A DNA stretch of 64,000 nt, taken from positions 1,116,001 to 1,180,000 of the forward strand of contig NZ_CP059139.1 in the NCBI RefSeq assembly GCF_014109765.1, written 5' to 3'. Each line of letters begins with the position of its first letter. The first letter of the stretch is position 1. Origin of the DNA: Pseudomonas berkeleyensis (GTDB lineage: Bacteria; Pseudomonadota; Gammaproteobacteria; Pseudomonadales; Pseudomonadaceae). A program made the translations under genes and the position numbers. Positions 38,654-47,880 of the stretch are shown piece by piece. The notes below the pieces were generated by a model that ran no database searches, was not told the origin of the DNA, and worked only from the letters and a program-made list of their open reading frames with translations.

Positions 38654-38697
38654 TTGACTGGGTGATGCAGGTGACCACTCAGTCAAACAAGCGTTTG
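38654..38697. promoter_or_regulatory. Candidate operator with PsrA-like site upstream of DUF1302 gene
   Basis: An imperfect palindrome with arms TTGACTG (38654) and CAGTCAA (38680-38686), extending to 11 of 13 matching positions, overlaps CAAAC-AAGC-GTTTG (38684-38697). The latter fits the PsrA consensus (G/C)AAAC-N2-4-GTTT(G/C) as I recall it. PsrA is a TetR-type fatty-acid-responsive regulator of Pseudomonas, which would suit a lipid cluster. Not proven. Confidence 0.5.
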
Positions 38698-38862
38698 GCT
38701 TGCTAATTGCTGTTTCCCGTCCATGCTTGGCTAGGGGCAGGGCCTGAAACCTGCGAGCCAGAGTGGCTGGGGTCTGCAAATCACACTTTCGAGGGATCAA
38801 GCAGTACCACCCGCTGGCTATAGTCAAAGCATCCATAACAAAAAACACATGGAGTAGCGTCG

Positions 38863-40740
38863 ATGACAACAAAAACAACACCCTACTGGCGCCTGGCAAA
38901 ACTGCCGCTGGCCGTCAGCCTCGCTTCCACCCTTGCCGCTCCGGCATTCGGCGTCACTTTCAATATCGGCGAGATCGAAGGGCAGTTCGACTCGTCGCTG
39001 TCGGTGGGGGCGAGTTGGTCCACGTCAAAGGCCGATAAAAACCTGATAGGCAAGAATAATGGTGGTGATGGGCTGTCTCAGACGTCTGATGATGCTCACC
39101 TGAACTTCAAGCGCGGTGAGACTTTCTCGAAGATCTTCAAGGGTATCCATGACCTTGAGTTGAAGTACAAGGACACCGGTGTGTTCGTTCGGGGCAAGTA
39201 TTGGTATGACTTCGAACTGAAAGACGAGAGCCGTCTGTTCAAGGACATTGACGACAGTAATCGCAAAGAGGGCGCTAAATCATCTGGCGCTGAAATTCTG
39301 GACGCCTTCGTCTACCACAATTACGCCATCGGTAATCAACCTGGCTCGGTTCGTCTGGGTAAACAAGTTGTCAGCTGGGGTGAAAGTACCTTTATCCAGA
39401 ACAGTATCAATGCAATCAACCCGATTGATGCTGCTGCGTTTCGTCGTCCTGGCGCTGAAATCAAGGAAGGTTTGATTCCGGTCAACATGTTCTATGTTGC
39501 CCAGAGTCTGACCGATAACCTTTCCATGGAGGCGTTTTATCAACTGGAGTGGGATCAGACTGTTGTCGACAACTGCGGTACCTTCTTTGCTCAGGCTGAC
39601 ATCGTTGCTGATGGTTGTGATAACAACCTAGCAGTTCTGACAAACCCAGGTGCTGGCACGCTTGCAGTTCTCAATGCCAACTTCGCGGCGGTACCTGGTT
39701 TCAGGCCAATAACAGGAACTAGCGAGGGTGTTATCGTGCCCCGTAGCGGTGATCGGGACGCTCGTGACAGTGGCCAATTTGGTGTGGCATTCCGTTATTT
39801 GTTTGAGCCGCTAGATACCGAGTTCGGTGCTTACTTCATCAACTACCATAGTCGGACGCCTATTTTCAGCGCGACGGCGGCACCTGGCAGTGTCTATGCG
39901 GTCGCTCCGGGGGCGGGGGCAGCGGCGCCGCTTGTGATTGCAGCGAACTCGAATTATTTCATGGAGTATCCGGAAGATATCCGTCTTTACGGGTTGAGCT
40001 TCGCCACCACTCTGCCTACTGGTACTGCATGGTCGGGTGAATTGAGTTACCGGCCGAATGCTCCGGTTCAAATCAACTCTACAGATATCCTTTATGGCGG
40101 TGTAAAGCTTCTCGGCGGTGCATTTGCTAATGCCTCGCTGGCAAACGGTGCCCAAGGACAAGATCTTCATGGCTACAACCGTAAGGAAATTACTCAGTTC
40201 CAAACGACCTTCACTCACTTTTTTGACCAAGTCATGGGGGCTTCGCGTCTGACTCTGGTTGGTGAGATTGGTGTTGTACATATTGGCGGTCTGGAGAGTA
40301 GTGATAAGGTTCGCTACGGTCGTGATCCTAGCTATGGCCCAGGGCCATTGCCGCCGACTCAGGTAGCCCCCGGCGTCTTCCGCAATACCTGCTCTCAAAT
40401 TCTTAACGGTAACTCTGGCAAGAATGTTGATCGTTATTGTGAAGACGATGGTTTTGCCACCAGCACCTCTTGGGGGTATCGCGCCCGGGCCATTTGGGAC
40501 TATCCGAACGCTATCGTTGGCGTGAACCTGCGCCCCAGTGTGTCCTGGTCGCATGATGTCAATGGCTACGGGCCAAATGGCCTGTTTACTGAAGGCGCCA
40601 AAGCCGTCAGCCTCGGCCTAGACGCCGATTACCAGAACACCTATACCGCCAGCCTGTCCTACACCAACTTCTTTGATGGCAAGTACAACACCTCGGTTGA
40701 CCGTGACTTCGTCGCGCTCAGCTTCGGTATGAACTTCTAA
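38863..40740 (+). CDS. DUF1302 family outer-membrane protein
   Basis: 625-residue exported protein: signal peptide about 1-28 (ending LAAPAFG), then a beta-rich domain starting FNIGEIEGQFDSSLSVGASWS, and many alternating strands to the C-terminal DFVALSFGMNF, an outer-membrane-type final strand ending in Phe. DUF1302 proteins are usually paired with DUF1329 and found with lipid or ester catabolism genes; they are inferred to be porin-like. Its codon choice looks richer in A/T third positions than the gene after it. Expression probably from the 217-bp upstream region with a PsrA-like site. Confidence 0.9.
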   Translation: MTTKTTPYWRLAKLPLAVSLASTLAAPAFGVTFNIGEIEGQFDSSLSVGASWSTSKADKNLIGKNNGGDGLSQTSDDAHLNFKRGETFSKIFKGIHDLELKYKDTGVFVRGKYWYDFELKDESRLFKDIDDSNRKEGAKSSGAEILDAFVYHNYAIGNQPGSVRLGKQVVSWGESTFIQNSINAINPIDAAAFRRPGAEIKEGLIPVNMFYVAQSLTDNLSMEAFYQLEWDQTVVDNCGTFFAQADIVADGCDNNLAVLTNPGAGTLAVLNANFAAVPGFRPITGTSEGVIVPRSGDRDARDSGQFGVAFRYLFEPLDTEFGAYFINYHSRTPIFSATAAPGSVYAVAPGAGAAAPLVIAANSNYFMEYPEDIRLYGLSFATTLPTGTAWSGELSYRPNAPVQINSTDILYGGVKLLGGAFANASLANGAQGQDLHGYNRKEITQFQTTFTHFFDQVMGASRLTLVGEIGVVHIGGLESSDKVRYGRDPSYGPGPLPPTQVAPGVFRNTCSQILNGNSGKNVDRYCEDDGFATSTSWGYRARAIWDYPNAIVGVNLRPSVSWSHDVNGYGPNGLFTEGAKAVSLGLDADYQNTYTASLSYTNFFDGKYNTSVDRDFVALSFGMNF

Positions 40741-40763
40741 GCGGTCAGGAAATTCGAGGAATC

Positions 40764-42140
40764 ATGATGCAAATGAAAACAACAAAAAAACTGTGGCAAA
40801 GCGGCGTCCTGACCCTGTCCCTGCTGGCGACCGGTGTGATGGCAGCAGTGTCGCCTGACGAAGCGGCCAAGCTGGGCACGACCTTGACCCCGCTGGGTGC
40901 GGAAATGGCTGGTAATGCCGATGGATCGATCCCTGCCTGGACTGGCGGTCTGCCGACCAACGCCGGTGCAGTCGACCCGCGTGGCTTCCTGGCCGATCCG
41001 TTTGCCAGCGAGCAGCCGCTGTTCACCATCACGGCGCAGAACGTCGATCAGTACAAGGACAAGCTGACCCCTGGCCAGTTGGCCATGTTCAAGCGCTACC
41101 CGGAAAGCTACAAGATGCCGGTCTTCACGACCCATCGTTCGGCGACCGTGCCGGCCGCGGTGATCGAGGCGGCCAAGCAGAACGCCGTCAACACCAAGAT
41201 GGTCGAGGGTGGTAACGGCCTGGAGAATTTCCAGACCGCCAACCCGTTCCCGATCCCGCAGAACGGTCTGGAAGCGATCTGGAACCACATCACCCGCTAC
41301 CGCGGTGGCAGTGTGCGTCGTCTGGTGACCCAGGCGACTCCGCAACCGAACGGTTCCTACTCGCTGGTCTACTTCCAGGACGAGTTCACCTTCCGTGATG
41401 CGCTGACCGACTTCGACCCGAACAAGGAAAGCAACGTCCTGTTCTACTTCAAACAGCGTGTGACTGCTCCGTCGCGTCTGGCTGGTAACGTGCTACTGGT
41501 GCACGAGACCCTCAACCAGGTGAAGGAGCCGCGTCTGGCGTGGCTGTACAACGCTGGTCAACGTCGCGTGCGTCGTGCACCGCAGGTGTCCTACGACGGT
41601 CCAGGTACCGCCGCGGACGGTCTGCGTACCTCCGACAACTTCGACATGTACAACGGTGCGCCGGATCGTTACGACTGGAAGCTCGAAGGCAAGAAGGAGA
41701 TCTACATCCCGTACAACTCCTACAAGCTGGACTCGCCGAACCTGAAGTACTCCGACATCATCAAGGCCGGTCACATCAACCAGGATCTGACTCGCTACGA
41801 GCTGCACCGCGTCTGGCACGTGACCGCGACCCTGAAGTCTGGCGAGCGTCACATCTATGCCAAGCGTGACTTCTACATCGACGAGGACACCTGGCAAGCC
41901 GCTTTGATCGACCACTACGATGGCCGTGGCACCCTGTGGCGTGTAGCTGAGGCCCATGCTCAGTACTACTACGACAAGCAAGTGCCGTGGTACACCGTCG
42001 AAACCCTGTACGACCTGCTGTCCGGCCGTTACCTGGCCCTGGGTATGAAGAACGAGGAGAAACAAGCCTACGACTTCAACTACAAGGCTGCTGGTAGCGA
42101 TTACACCCCGGCCGCTCTGCGTCAGGCGGGTGTTCGCTAA
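40764..42140 (+). CDS. DUF1329 family periplasmic protein
   Basis: 458-residue exported protein: signal peptide about 1-27 (LLATGVMA), mature start AVSPDEAAKLGTTLTPLGAEM, LolA-like beta-rich fold expected for DUF1329. It lies 23 bp after the DUF1302 gene and is its constant partner. Proposed role for such pairs is in outer-membrane lipid or hydrophobic compound handling; that is inference from context (acyl-CoA ligase, thiolase). Starts at 40764 or 40767 are equally plausible. A terminator follows. Confidence 0.9.
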   Translation: MMQMKTTKKLWQSGVLTLSLLATGVMAAVSPDEAAKLGTTLTPLGAEMAGNADGSIPAWTGGLPTNAGAVDPRGFLADPFASEQPLFTITAQNVDQYKDKLTPGQLAMFKRYPESYKMPVFTTHRSATVPAAVIEAAKQNAVNTKMVEGGNGLENFQTANPFPIPQNGLEAIWNHITRYRGGSVRRLVTQATPQPNGSYSLVYFQDEFTFRDALTDFDPNKESNVLFYFKQRVTAPSRLAGNVLLVHETLNQVKEPRLAWLYNAGQRRVRRAPQVSYDGPGTAADGLRTSDNFDMYNGAPDRYDWKLEGKKEIYIPYNSYKLDSPNLKYSDIIKAGHINQDLTRYELHRVWHVTATLKSGERHIYAKRDFYIDEDTWQAALIDHYDGRGTLWRVAEAHAQYYYDKQVPWYTVETLYDLLSGRYLALGMKNEEKQAYDFNYKAAGSDYTPAALRQAGVR

Positions 42141-42162
42141 CACCGTTACTCTGTAACACGAC

Positions 42163-42187
42163 AAAGCCGGCCTTGTGCCGGCTTTTT
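42163..42187 (+). terminator. Terminator after DUF1329 gene
   Basis: Stem AAAGCCGGC / GCCGGCTTT with a 5-nt loop and TTTTT, 23 bp after the stop. Confidence 0.88.
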
Positions 42188-42197
42188 CGTTTCCTGG

Positions 42198-42216
42198 GTA
42201 GGGTGCACTGTGCGCA
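42198..42216. repeat. Solitary REP-like half-site
   Basis: GTAGGGTGCACTGTGCGCA, one degenerate arm of the REPIN-like repeat; no partner in the rest of the 230-bp gap. Confidence 0.6.
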
Positions 42217-42370
42217 GCGAAAATACTGATATTTGCCGACTGGTATTTGCCTCGGCTTTCGGCTTTTTCGTTACGGACTGTAGCCGAGGCTTCTAATGGC
42301 CATGGCAAGTCGCTAGGCTGGGTCAGATCGTGCCCGCAGCAGCCTACAGAAGACTTCCAAGAATCGGCCG

Positions 42371-45115
42371 ATGACAGACCTTTCTCGCTCGCCAGGGTTT
42401 TCCTACATGCCGGCCACGCCGGTCGAAGCCCGTTTCTATCGCCCACCGCTGCCGGCAGGGCACATGCCGCGACCGCGTCTGTGCGAGCGCCTCGAGGAGG
42501 GCTTGCAGGGTCGTCTGCTGCTGGTTTCTGCACCTGCGGGGTTCGGTAAAAGCTCGTTGGCCATCGAATTCTGCGAGCGCTTGCCTGCTCATTGGCGCAG
42601 CCTGTGGTTGGGGCTCAGTGAGCGTGATCACGACCCTGGGCGTTTTCTTGAGCGTCTATTGCAAGGTTTGCAGCAGTTCTATCCGGCTCTGGGGGAAGAG
42701 GCGCTCGGTCTGCTGAAAATGCGTCAACGGCATCAACCCTTCGCTTTCGAACAATGGCTCGATGGGCTGCTCGATGAGTTGGCTCATGAGCTCGATGACG
42801 GCCAGCCTCTACTGCTGGTGCTGGATGACTATCACCTGGCGCAGGGGCCGGTGCTCGATCGCTGTCTGCAATTTTTCCTCAATCACCTGCCGCCCGGTGT
42901 TCTGCTGCTGGTTACCAGTCGTCAGCGTCCCGATTGGCATCTGGCGCGCCTGCGCTTGTCGCGGCAGTTGCTGGAGCTGAACGAGCAGGATTTACGCCTG
43001 ACCGCTGCTGAACTGGATGCCCTGTTGGCGAGCCAGGGCACGCACCTGGAACAGCAGCAGCTTGCCGGCATCCTGCAGCGCAGCGAAGGCTGGGTCGCGG
43101 GGTTGCGCCTGTGGCTGTTGGCGGTAGAGGAGCTGGATGACGGGGCAGGAGAAGGGCCGGAGCTGCATGGTGGCGAAGGGTTGATTCGCGAGTACCTGCT
43201 CGAAGAGGTCATCGAGCGTCAGCCACCCGAGGTGCAGCAGTTTCTCTACGACACGGCCTGCCTCGAGCGTTTCTGCGCCGAGTTGTGCGATGCGGTGCGT
43301 GACTGCCATGACAGCGCTGCGATCATCCGCCAGTTGCAGGCGAACCAGGTATTTCTGGTGCCGCTCGACGAGCAGGGGCGCTGGTTTCGCTATCACCATC
43401 TGTTTTCCGATCTGCTCAATGCACGACCGGCTGATGGTTTGAGCCGCTCGCGCAGTGGTTCTCATCTGCGCGCCTGTCGCTGGTTTGCCGCTCAGGGCAT
43501 GCTGGATGCAGCCATCGAGCAGGCGTTGCTGGCTGGCCAGTCCGATGTGGCCGCCAGCCTGGTGCAGAATCTTTCCGAGGAGCAGATGCTGGCGGAACAG
43601 AACATCGCCATGCTGCTGCGCTGGAAGACCAATCTGCCGGACGATCTGCTGGTCAGCACACCACGTCTGATCATGCTGTATGGCTGGGCGTTGGCTTTGG
43701 CCTGCCAACTGGATGCGGCACAGGAACTGCTCGATCAACTGGATCGCTTTCTGCCCGCTGCGGATGCTGCCAGTCAGCGCAGTCTGCTGGCGCAATGGCA
43801 GGCCCTGGATGGCATCATCGCGCGCGGACGCGGCGATGGCGCGCGTGCCGAGCAGCAGTGCAGCGAGGCCTTGGCCAGCCTGCCGGCTGATCGTTATGGC
43901 CCGCACTTCATGTGCCTGTCTGCTCTGGCCAACCTGGCCATTGCGCGTGGAGATCTATGGCGCGCTCGCGGCCTCAACCGCGATGCATTGGAGCTGGCTC
44001 AGCGGATTGAAAATCCCTTGCTCGAGGCGTTGGCGCATTATGAGCGCGCGCGCGTGCTGCAAGCGCGTGGCGAGGTGTTACGTGCGCTGAGCGAGGTGCG
44101 TCAGGGCCTCGCCCGTGTGCAAGGCTTGGCGGCGCAGCGCAGCTATTCGGTGCGTGCGCGGCTGACGCTCTACGAGGGCTATCTGCTCAGCCTGCGTTTG
44201 CAGCCGCAAGCGTCGGAACGGCTGCGCGCAGGTATCGTCGAGGCCAGGGGCTGTCGCGACGTGGGCGTGGTGATCGGCTACTGCGTGCTGGCCAGCCTGG
44301 AAGGGCGCGACGGTCGTCCTGCCGAGGCCTTCGCCTTGCTCGGTGAGGCCGAGCGTCTGATGCATGTCTGGGACGTACCTGCGATCTACTACCTGGCGAT
44401 GATCACGCTGATCAAGTGTGAGCTCTGGTTACGCCAAGGACAGGTCGAGTTGGCCGCTGCCTGGTTGCCGCAGCTGGATGACACTTACGGCGCACAGGGG
44501 CGTGCATTAGCGCCCGAGTTTCACCCACAGCTGGCGCTGCATATCGATTTGCAGCAAGCCGCGCTGGAGCGGCAGCAAGGGCTGCTCGAGGCCGCCGAGC
44601 GGCGCCTGCGCGCCTTGTATCAACGTGCCCAAGGCGGCGGTGGGCAACTGATTGGTCTGGTAGCGCAGGCGCAACTGGCCCAGTTGCTGCGCCAGACGGG
44701 GCGCGAGCGCGAGGCGCAGCAGCAGCTCGACAGTTGCCTGGAGGGGGCCGAGGGAGGCGCGCTGTTGCCCTTCATCGAGCTGATTCACCATCAGCCGCAG
44801 TGGCTGCGTGAACGCCTGCTGGCGCGCCCATCCTGCCCCGCACGTGATGCGCTGATCAGCCAGCTACCGCTCGTTCAGCTAGCCGATGAGGAGCCCGTGC
44901 TGGAGCAGGAGCCGCTGGCGGAGAAACTCAGCAGCCGCGAACTGGCCGTGTTGCAACTGATCGCCCGAGGTTGTTCCAACCAGGAAATCAGCGACCGATT
45001 GTTCATTTCCCTGCACACGGTCAAGACTCATGCCCGGCATATCAACAGCAAACTGGGTGTCGAGCGACGCACCCAGGCGGTCGCCCGCGCCAAGGGGCTC
45101 GGTCTACTGCGTTGA
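42371..45115 (+). CDS. LuxR-family (MalT-type) ATP-dependent transcriptional regulator
   Basis: 914-residue STAND-type activator. N-terminal NTPase with Walker A APAGFGKSS (about 54-62) and Walker B LLLVLDDYH (about 149), a winged-helix region, a long helical TPR-like region about 350-830, and a C-terminal LuxR HTH (about 850-910; SSRELAVLQLIARGCSNQEI and LFISLHTVKTHARHINSKL). An effector, probably a metabolite of the adjacent lipid cluster, would trigger oligomerisation; that is inferred from position (PA3921). It overlaps the convergent gene at its 3' end by 12 bp. Confidence 0.95.
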   Translation: MTDLSRSPGFSYMPATPVEARFYRPPLPAGHMPRPRLCERLEEGLQGRLLLVSAPAGFGKSSLAIEFCERLPAHWRSLWLGLSERDHDPGRFLERLLQGLQQFYPALGEEALGLLKMRQRHQPFAFEQWLDGLLDELAHELDDGQPLLLVLDDYHLAQGPVLDRCLQFFLNHLPPGVLLLVTSRQRPDWHLARLRLSRQLLELNEQDLRLTAAELDALLASQGTHLEQQQLAGILQRSEGWVAGLRLWLLAVEELDDGAGEGPELHGGEGLIREYLLEEVIERQPPEVQQFLYDTACLERFCAELCDAVRDCHDSAAIIRQLQANQVFLVPLDEQGRWFRYHHLFSDLLNARPADGLSRSRSGSHLRACRWFAAQGMLDAAIEQALLAGQSDVAASLVQNLSEEQMLAEQNIAMLLRWKTNLPDDLLVSTPRLIMLYGWALALACQLDAAQELLDQLDRFLPAADAASQRSLLAQWQALDGIIARGRGDGARAEQQCSEALASLPADRYGPHFMCLSALANLAIARGDLWRARGLNRDALELAQRIENPLLEALAHYERARVLQARGEVLRALSEVRQGLARVQGLAAQRSYSVRARLTLYEGYLLSLRLQPQASERLRAGIVEARGCRDVGVVIGYCVLASLEGRDGRPAEAFALLGEAERLMHVWDVPAIYYLAMITLIKCELWLRQGQVELAAAWLPQLDDTYGAQGRALAPEFHPQLALHIDLQQAALERQQGLLEAAERRLRALYQRAQGGGGQLIGLVAQAQLAQLLRQTGREREAQQQLDSCLEGAEGGALLPFIELIHHQPQWLRERLLARPSCPARDALISQLPLVQLADEEPVLEQEPLAEKLSSRELAVLQLIARGCSNQEISDRLFISLHTVKTHARHINSKLGVERRTQAVARAKGLGLLR

Positions 45116-45964
45116 GGTTGGCAGCGACAGATCCAGTGCTGGCGCCTTGATCGCAGGCGTCACTGGCTGCGCCAGCTTGATTCGCACATCCTGATGGATC
45201 ATCTGCAGCACTGGCAGCAAGCTGGCCATGTCCTGGCCGACTTGTGGATAACGGTGCCCGCTGGCGAGCCCTTCGATGCGGGTCAGCAGCTGCGCCTGCA
45301 CATCCGCAGGCAGATGGACGAACAGCTCCGGCAACTGTTGGCTCAGCTCGGCGCTATACAGCAGTAGCTCGTCGCGGCCGAAGGCCTGGGTCAGTTCCAG
45401 GTAATCGAGCGCGCTGCTGCTGAGCATCGCTGCCGCAGCCTTGGTTTCCTGCAGGCCCTGCAGGCGAACCGGATTGCTTTGCTCGCTTTGTGAAAGCGTC
45501 ATCCAGAACTCGGTGGTGAGGGTGAAGAGGATGGCCTGCTGGCGCAGCGAGTAGCTCATCAGGCCGAGCGCTTCGGCTGCATAGGGTTGCTGCTTGGCAC
45601 GGAAGTCGAAGTACAGGCGCATCAGTTCCTTGAGTTCGAACAGCACTTCCCGCGCCTCGTTCTGCCGCAACTCCAGTGGTGCATAGATATTCAACTGCGG
45701 CCGGAAGTTGTCTGGAGCGATCATGCGTTGGTAGATCGGCCCGGTGAATTCGCCACTGCGTCGCGGCAAGGCATTGGCCTGTGTGCTGTCCACCTTCTCC
45801 AGCGCTTCGCGCAGTTGCCGGTAGTCGTCGCTGCGCCAGGGCTTGTTCACGTCTGGAATACGTTGGCCGAGATAGAACAGCTCGGCCGCTCCAGCCGGCG
45901 GTAGCCAGACCAGCAAAAGGATGGCCAGCGGCCAGAACAGGCGACGTGCTAGGGTGAGCGACAC
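45104..45964 (-). CDS. Exported protein of unknown function
   Basis: 286 residues with a signal peptide (MSLTLARRLFWPLAILLLVWLPPAGAA, split; cleaved about 27), then a helical, soluble mature part (for example EVLFELKELMRLYFDFRAKQ). No domain recognised. The last codons overlap the LuxR gene end in opposite orientation by 12 bp. Divergent from the TetR gene. Probably periplasmic. Confidence 0.8.
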   Translation of the reverse strand: MSLTLARRLFWPLAILLLVWLPPAGAAELFYLGQRIPDVNKPWRSDDYRQLREALEKVDSTQANALPRRSGEFTGPIYQRMIAPDNFRPQLNIYAPLELRQNEAREVLFELKELMRLYFDFRAKQQPYAAEALGLMSYSLRQQAILFTLTTEFWMTLSQSEQSNPVRLQGLQETKAAAAMLSSSALDYLELTQAFGRDELLLYSAELSQQLPELFVHLPADVQAQLLTRIEGLASGHRYPQVGQDMASLLPVLQMIHQDVRIKLAQPVTPAIKAPALDLSLPTSTQ

Positions 45965-46046
45965 GATGAATATCCGCGGCTAGAGGCGGCTCCAGAGTAC
46001 CCAGCTAGGGGCGTCGCGTCACCCGCGCCTTGGTTGGGAACACAGC

Positions 46047-46736
46047 ATGGACGAGTTGGCAGAACACGGCGCGATTCAGGCGGTATTCGAGGATCTGGGC
46101 GGTTACGGCGCGCTCGCGTCGCAGCAGGGCGCAGGTGCCGAGGGGCCACTGATCGGTCACCTGCAGCGCACCAATATCCAGCTGGCAGCCATCGGCGTAT
46201 TCGCGCGAAAAGGTCTCGAGCAGGCGACCGTGAACGATCTACTGGCTGCCGCGCAGGTATCGCGGCGTACGTTCTACAAGTACTTCGCCAACAAGATGGA
46301 CGTGCTCGAAGGCATCTATCAGACGTCGGTGCTACTGCTGCTTGCTCGTTTTCGCGAGATGCAGCAGGTGGCTGGTAGCCCTCAGGCCTGGCTGCGCGCG
46401 ATGGTCGGGCGTTTCTTCGACTATCACCTGGCTGTCGGGCCGATAATCCGCCTGATGCAGGAAGAGGCGTTGCGTGCGCAATCGCCTTTGGCCGCTCATC
46501 GTCAGCGAGCTCATCAGGAGATGCTGCGATTACTGGTCGAACGTCTGGAGCCTGAGCTGGCGCCGCGTGATCCGCTGGTTTATCAGGCGCTGATCTGGGC
46601 ACTTGAAGCGGCCTCGCTCGACCTGCTCGGGCGCAGCGCCAGTCGTGAGGAAATCGAGCGCGCCAAGGCGGTGCTTGGCGATCTGCTGATCGCTTCGCTG
46701 TGTCCAGGGGGCGTAGGCGCTCCCGGCTCTTCATGA
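46047..46736 (+). CDS. TetR family transcriptional regulator
   Basis: 229 residues with an N-terminal extension of about 35 residues before the HTH (about 40-85; ATVNDLLAAAQVSRRTFYKYFANKMDVLEG). The ligand-binding domain is unassigned. It lies 108 bp ahead of the alpha/beta hydrolase gene, the probable target, matching the PA0828-PA0829 arrangement of P. aeruginosa. Confidence 0.92.
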   Translation: MDELAEHGAIQAVFEDLGGYGALASQQGAGAEGPLIGHLQRTNIQLAAIGVFARKGLEQATVNDLLAAAQVSRRTFYKYFANKMDVLEGIYQTSVLLLLARFREMQQVAGSPQAWLRAMVGRFFDYHLAVGPIIRLMQEEALRAQSPLAAHRQRAHQEMLRLLVERLEPELAPRDPLVYQALIWALEAASLDLLGRSASREEIERAKAVLGDLLIASLCPGGVGAPGSS

Positions 46737-46844
46737 GCCGAATTCAGCGAGAAATGAGGTGGGAACAGACCCAAGGTTGGGCAGCGCTCGGCCAGGTCTC
46801 ATGTTCTGATCACGGTGACTCCAATAAGAACCGAGGTACCGTGC

Positions 46845-47786
46845 ATGACCGCCAACAGCCTGCCCCTGCAGCCGCCACTATCTGCCGGTTTCGCCCGCCT
46901 GGGCTTCGGCGCCCTGCCGCTGGAGCGCCTCAAGGCGCGCTACGGTAATGCGGCCGAAGGCTCCCGCTATATCGAACTCGATGGCTTCAATATCCACTAC
47001 CGCGATGAGGGCAGCCGAGACAAACCGGCATTGGTGCTGATCCACGGTGTGGTCGCTTCATTGCATACCTGGGACGGCTGGGTGCAAGCCTTTGCAGCCG
47101 ATTACCGCATCATCCGTTTCGATGTCCCCGGTTTTGGCCTGACAGGCCCTGCGCGTGATGGCCAGTATTCGGCCGAGCGGATGATTCGTGTGCTCGGTCT
47201 GCTGCTCGATTACCTGCAGGTGGACAAGGCGGATATCGCCGGTAACTCGCTGGGCGGTTATATCGCCTGGAACTTTGCCGTGGCCCAGCCGCAGCGGGTT
47301 GGCAAGCTGGTACTGATCGACCCTGCCGGTTACCACATGAACAAGGTGCCCTGGATGATCGCCGCCGCTGCGCTGCCTGGCGCCACTGTTGCCATGCCGA
47401 TGTGGATGCCACGTGCGCTGATCGCCCAGGGCATCAAGGAGGTCTACGGTGAGCCGGGACGAATCAAGCCGGGCGTGGTCGATCGCTACTATGACCTGTC
47501 GCGCAGGCCAGGCAATCGTCGCGGCATGATGGATATCTTCCGTGTGCTGCTGCAGGTCAACAAGCAGGAGCTGCACGCCACCCCGGAGCGGGTCGCGCAG
47601 ATCAAGGCGTCAACCCTGCTGATGTGGGGTGAGCGTGATCGCTGGATTTCCCCCAAGCATGTGCCGCTGTGGCAGCGCGATTTGCCGGGTATTCAGGTCA
47701 AGGTCTATCCGGGCGTCGGGCACATCCCCATGGAGGAAATTCCCGAGCAGAGCGCCGCCGATGCGATGCGTTTTTTGCGTGGCTGA
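46845..47786 (+). CDS. Alpha/beta hydrolase
   Basis: 313-residue hydrolase. Oxyanion-hole motif HGVV (about 66), nucleophile elbow GNSLGGY (Ser about 135), aspartate in WGERDRW and histidine in GVGHIPMEE complete the catalytic triad. Core length and the ALVLIHG start match esterase/lipase family members. Start at 46845; 46815 is open but adds a non-family peptide. The substrate is unknown. A terminator follows. Confidence 0.92.
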   Translation: MTANSLPLQPPLSAGFARLGFGALPLERLKARYGNAAEGSRYIELDGFNIHYRDEGSRDKPALVLIHGVVASLHTWDGWVQAFAADYRIIRFDVPGFGLTGPARDGQYSAERMIRVLGLLLDYLQVDKADIAGNSLGGYIAWNFAVAQPQRVGKLVLIDPAGYHMNKVPWMIAAAALPGATVAMPMWMPRALIAQGIKEVYGEPGRIKPGVVDRYYDLSRRPGNRRGMMDIFRVLLQVNKQELHATPERVAQIKASTLLMWGERDRWISPKHVPLWQRDLPGIQVKVYPGVGHIPMEEIPEQSAADAMRFLRG

Positions 47787-47825
47787 GTGAGAGCAGGCAT
47801 GGCCCGGAGAAACGCCGGGCTACGC

Positions 47826-47853
47826 AAAAGCCCGGACAGGATCCGGGCTTTTT
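47826..47853 (+). terminator. Terminator after alpha/beta hydrolase gene
   Basis: Stem AAAAGCCCGGA / TCCGGGCTTTT with a 5-nt loop, T run and A run on the two sides; works for the convergent gene also. Confidence 0.85.
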
Positions 47854-47880
47854 CTTGGGTAGCGTGACCGCTGCTCTGGC

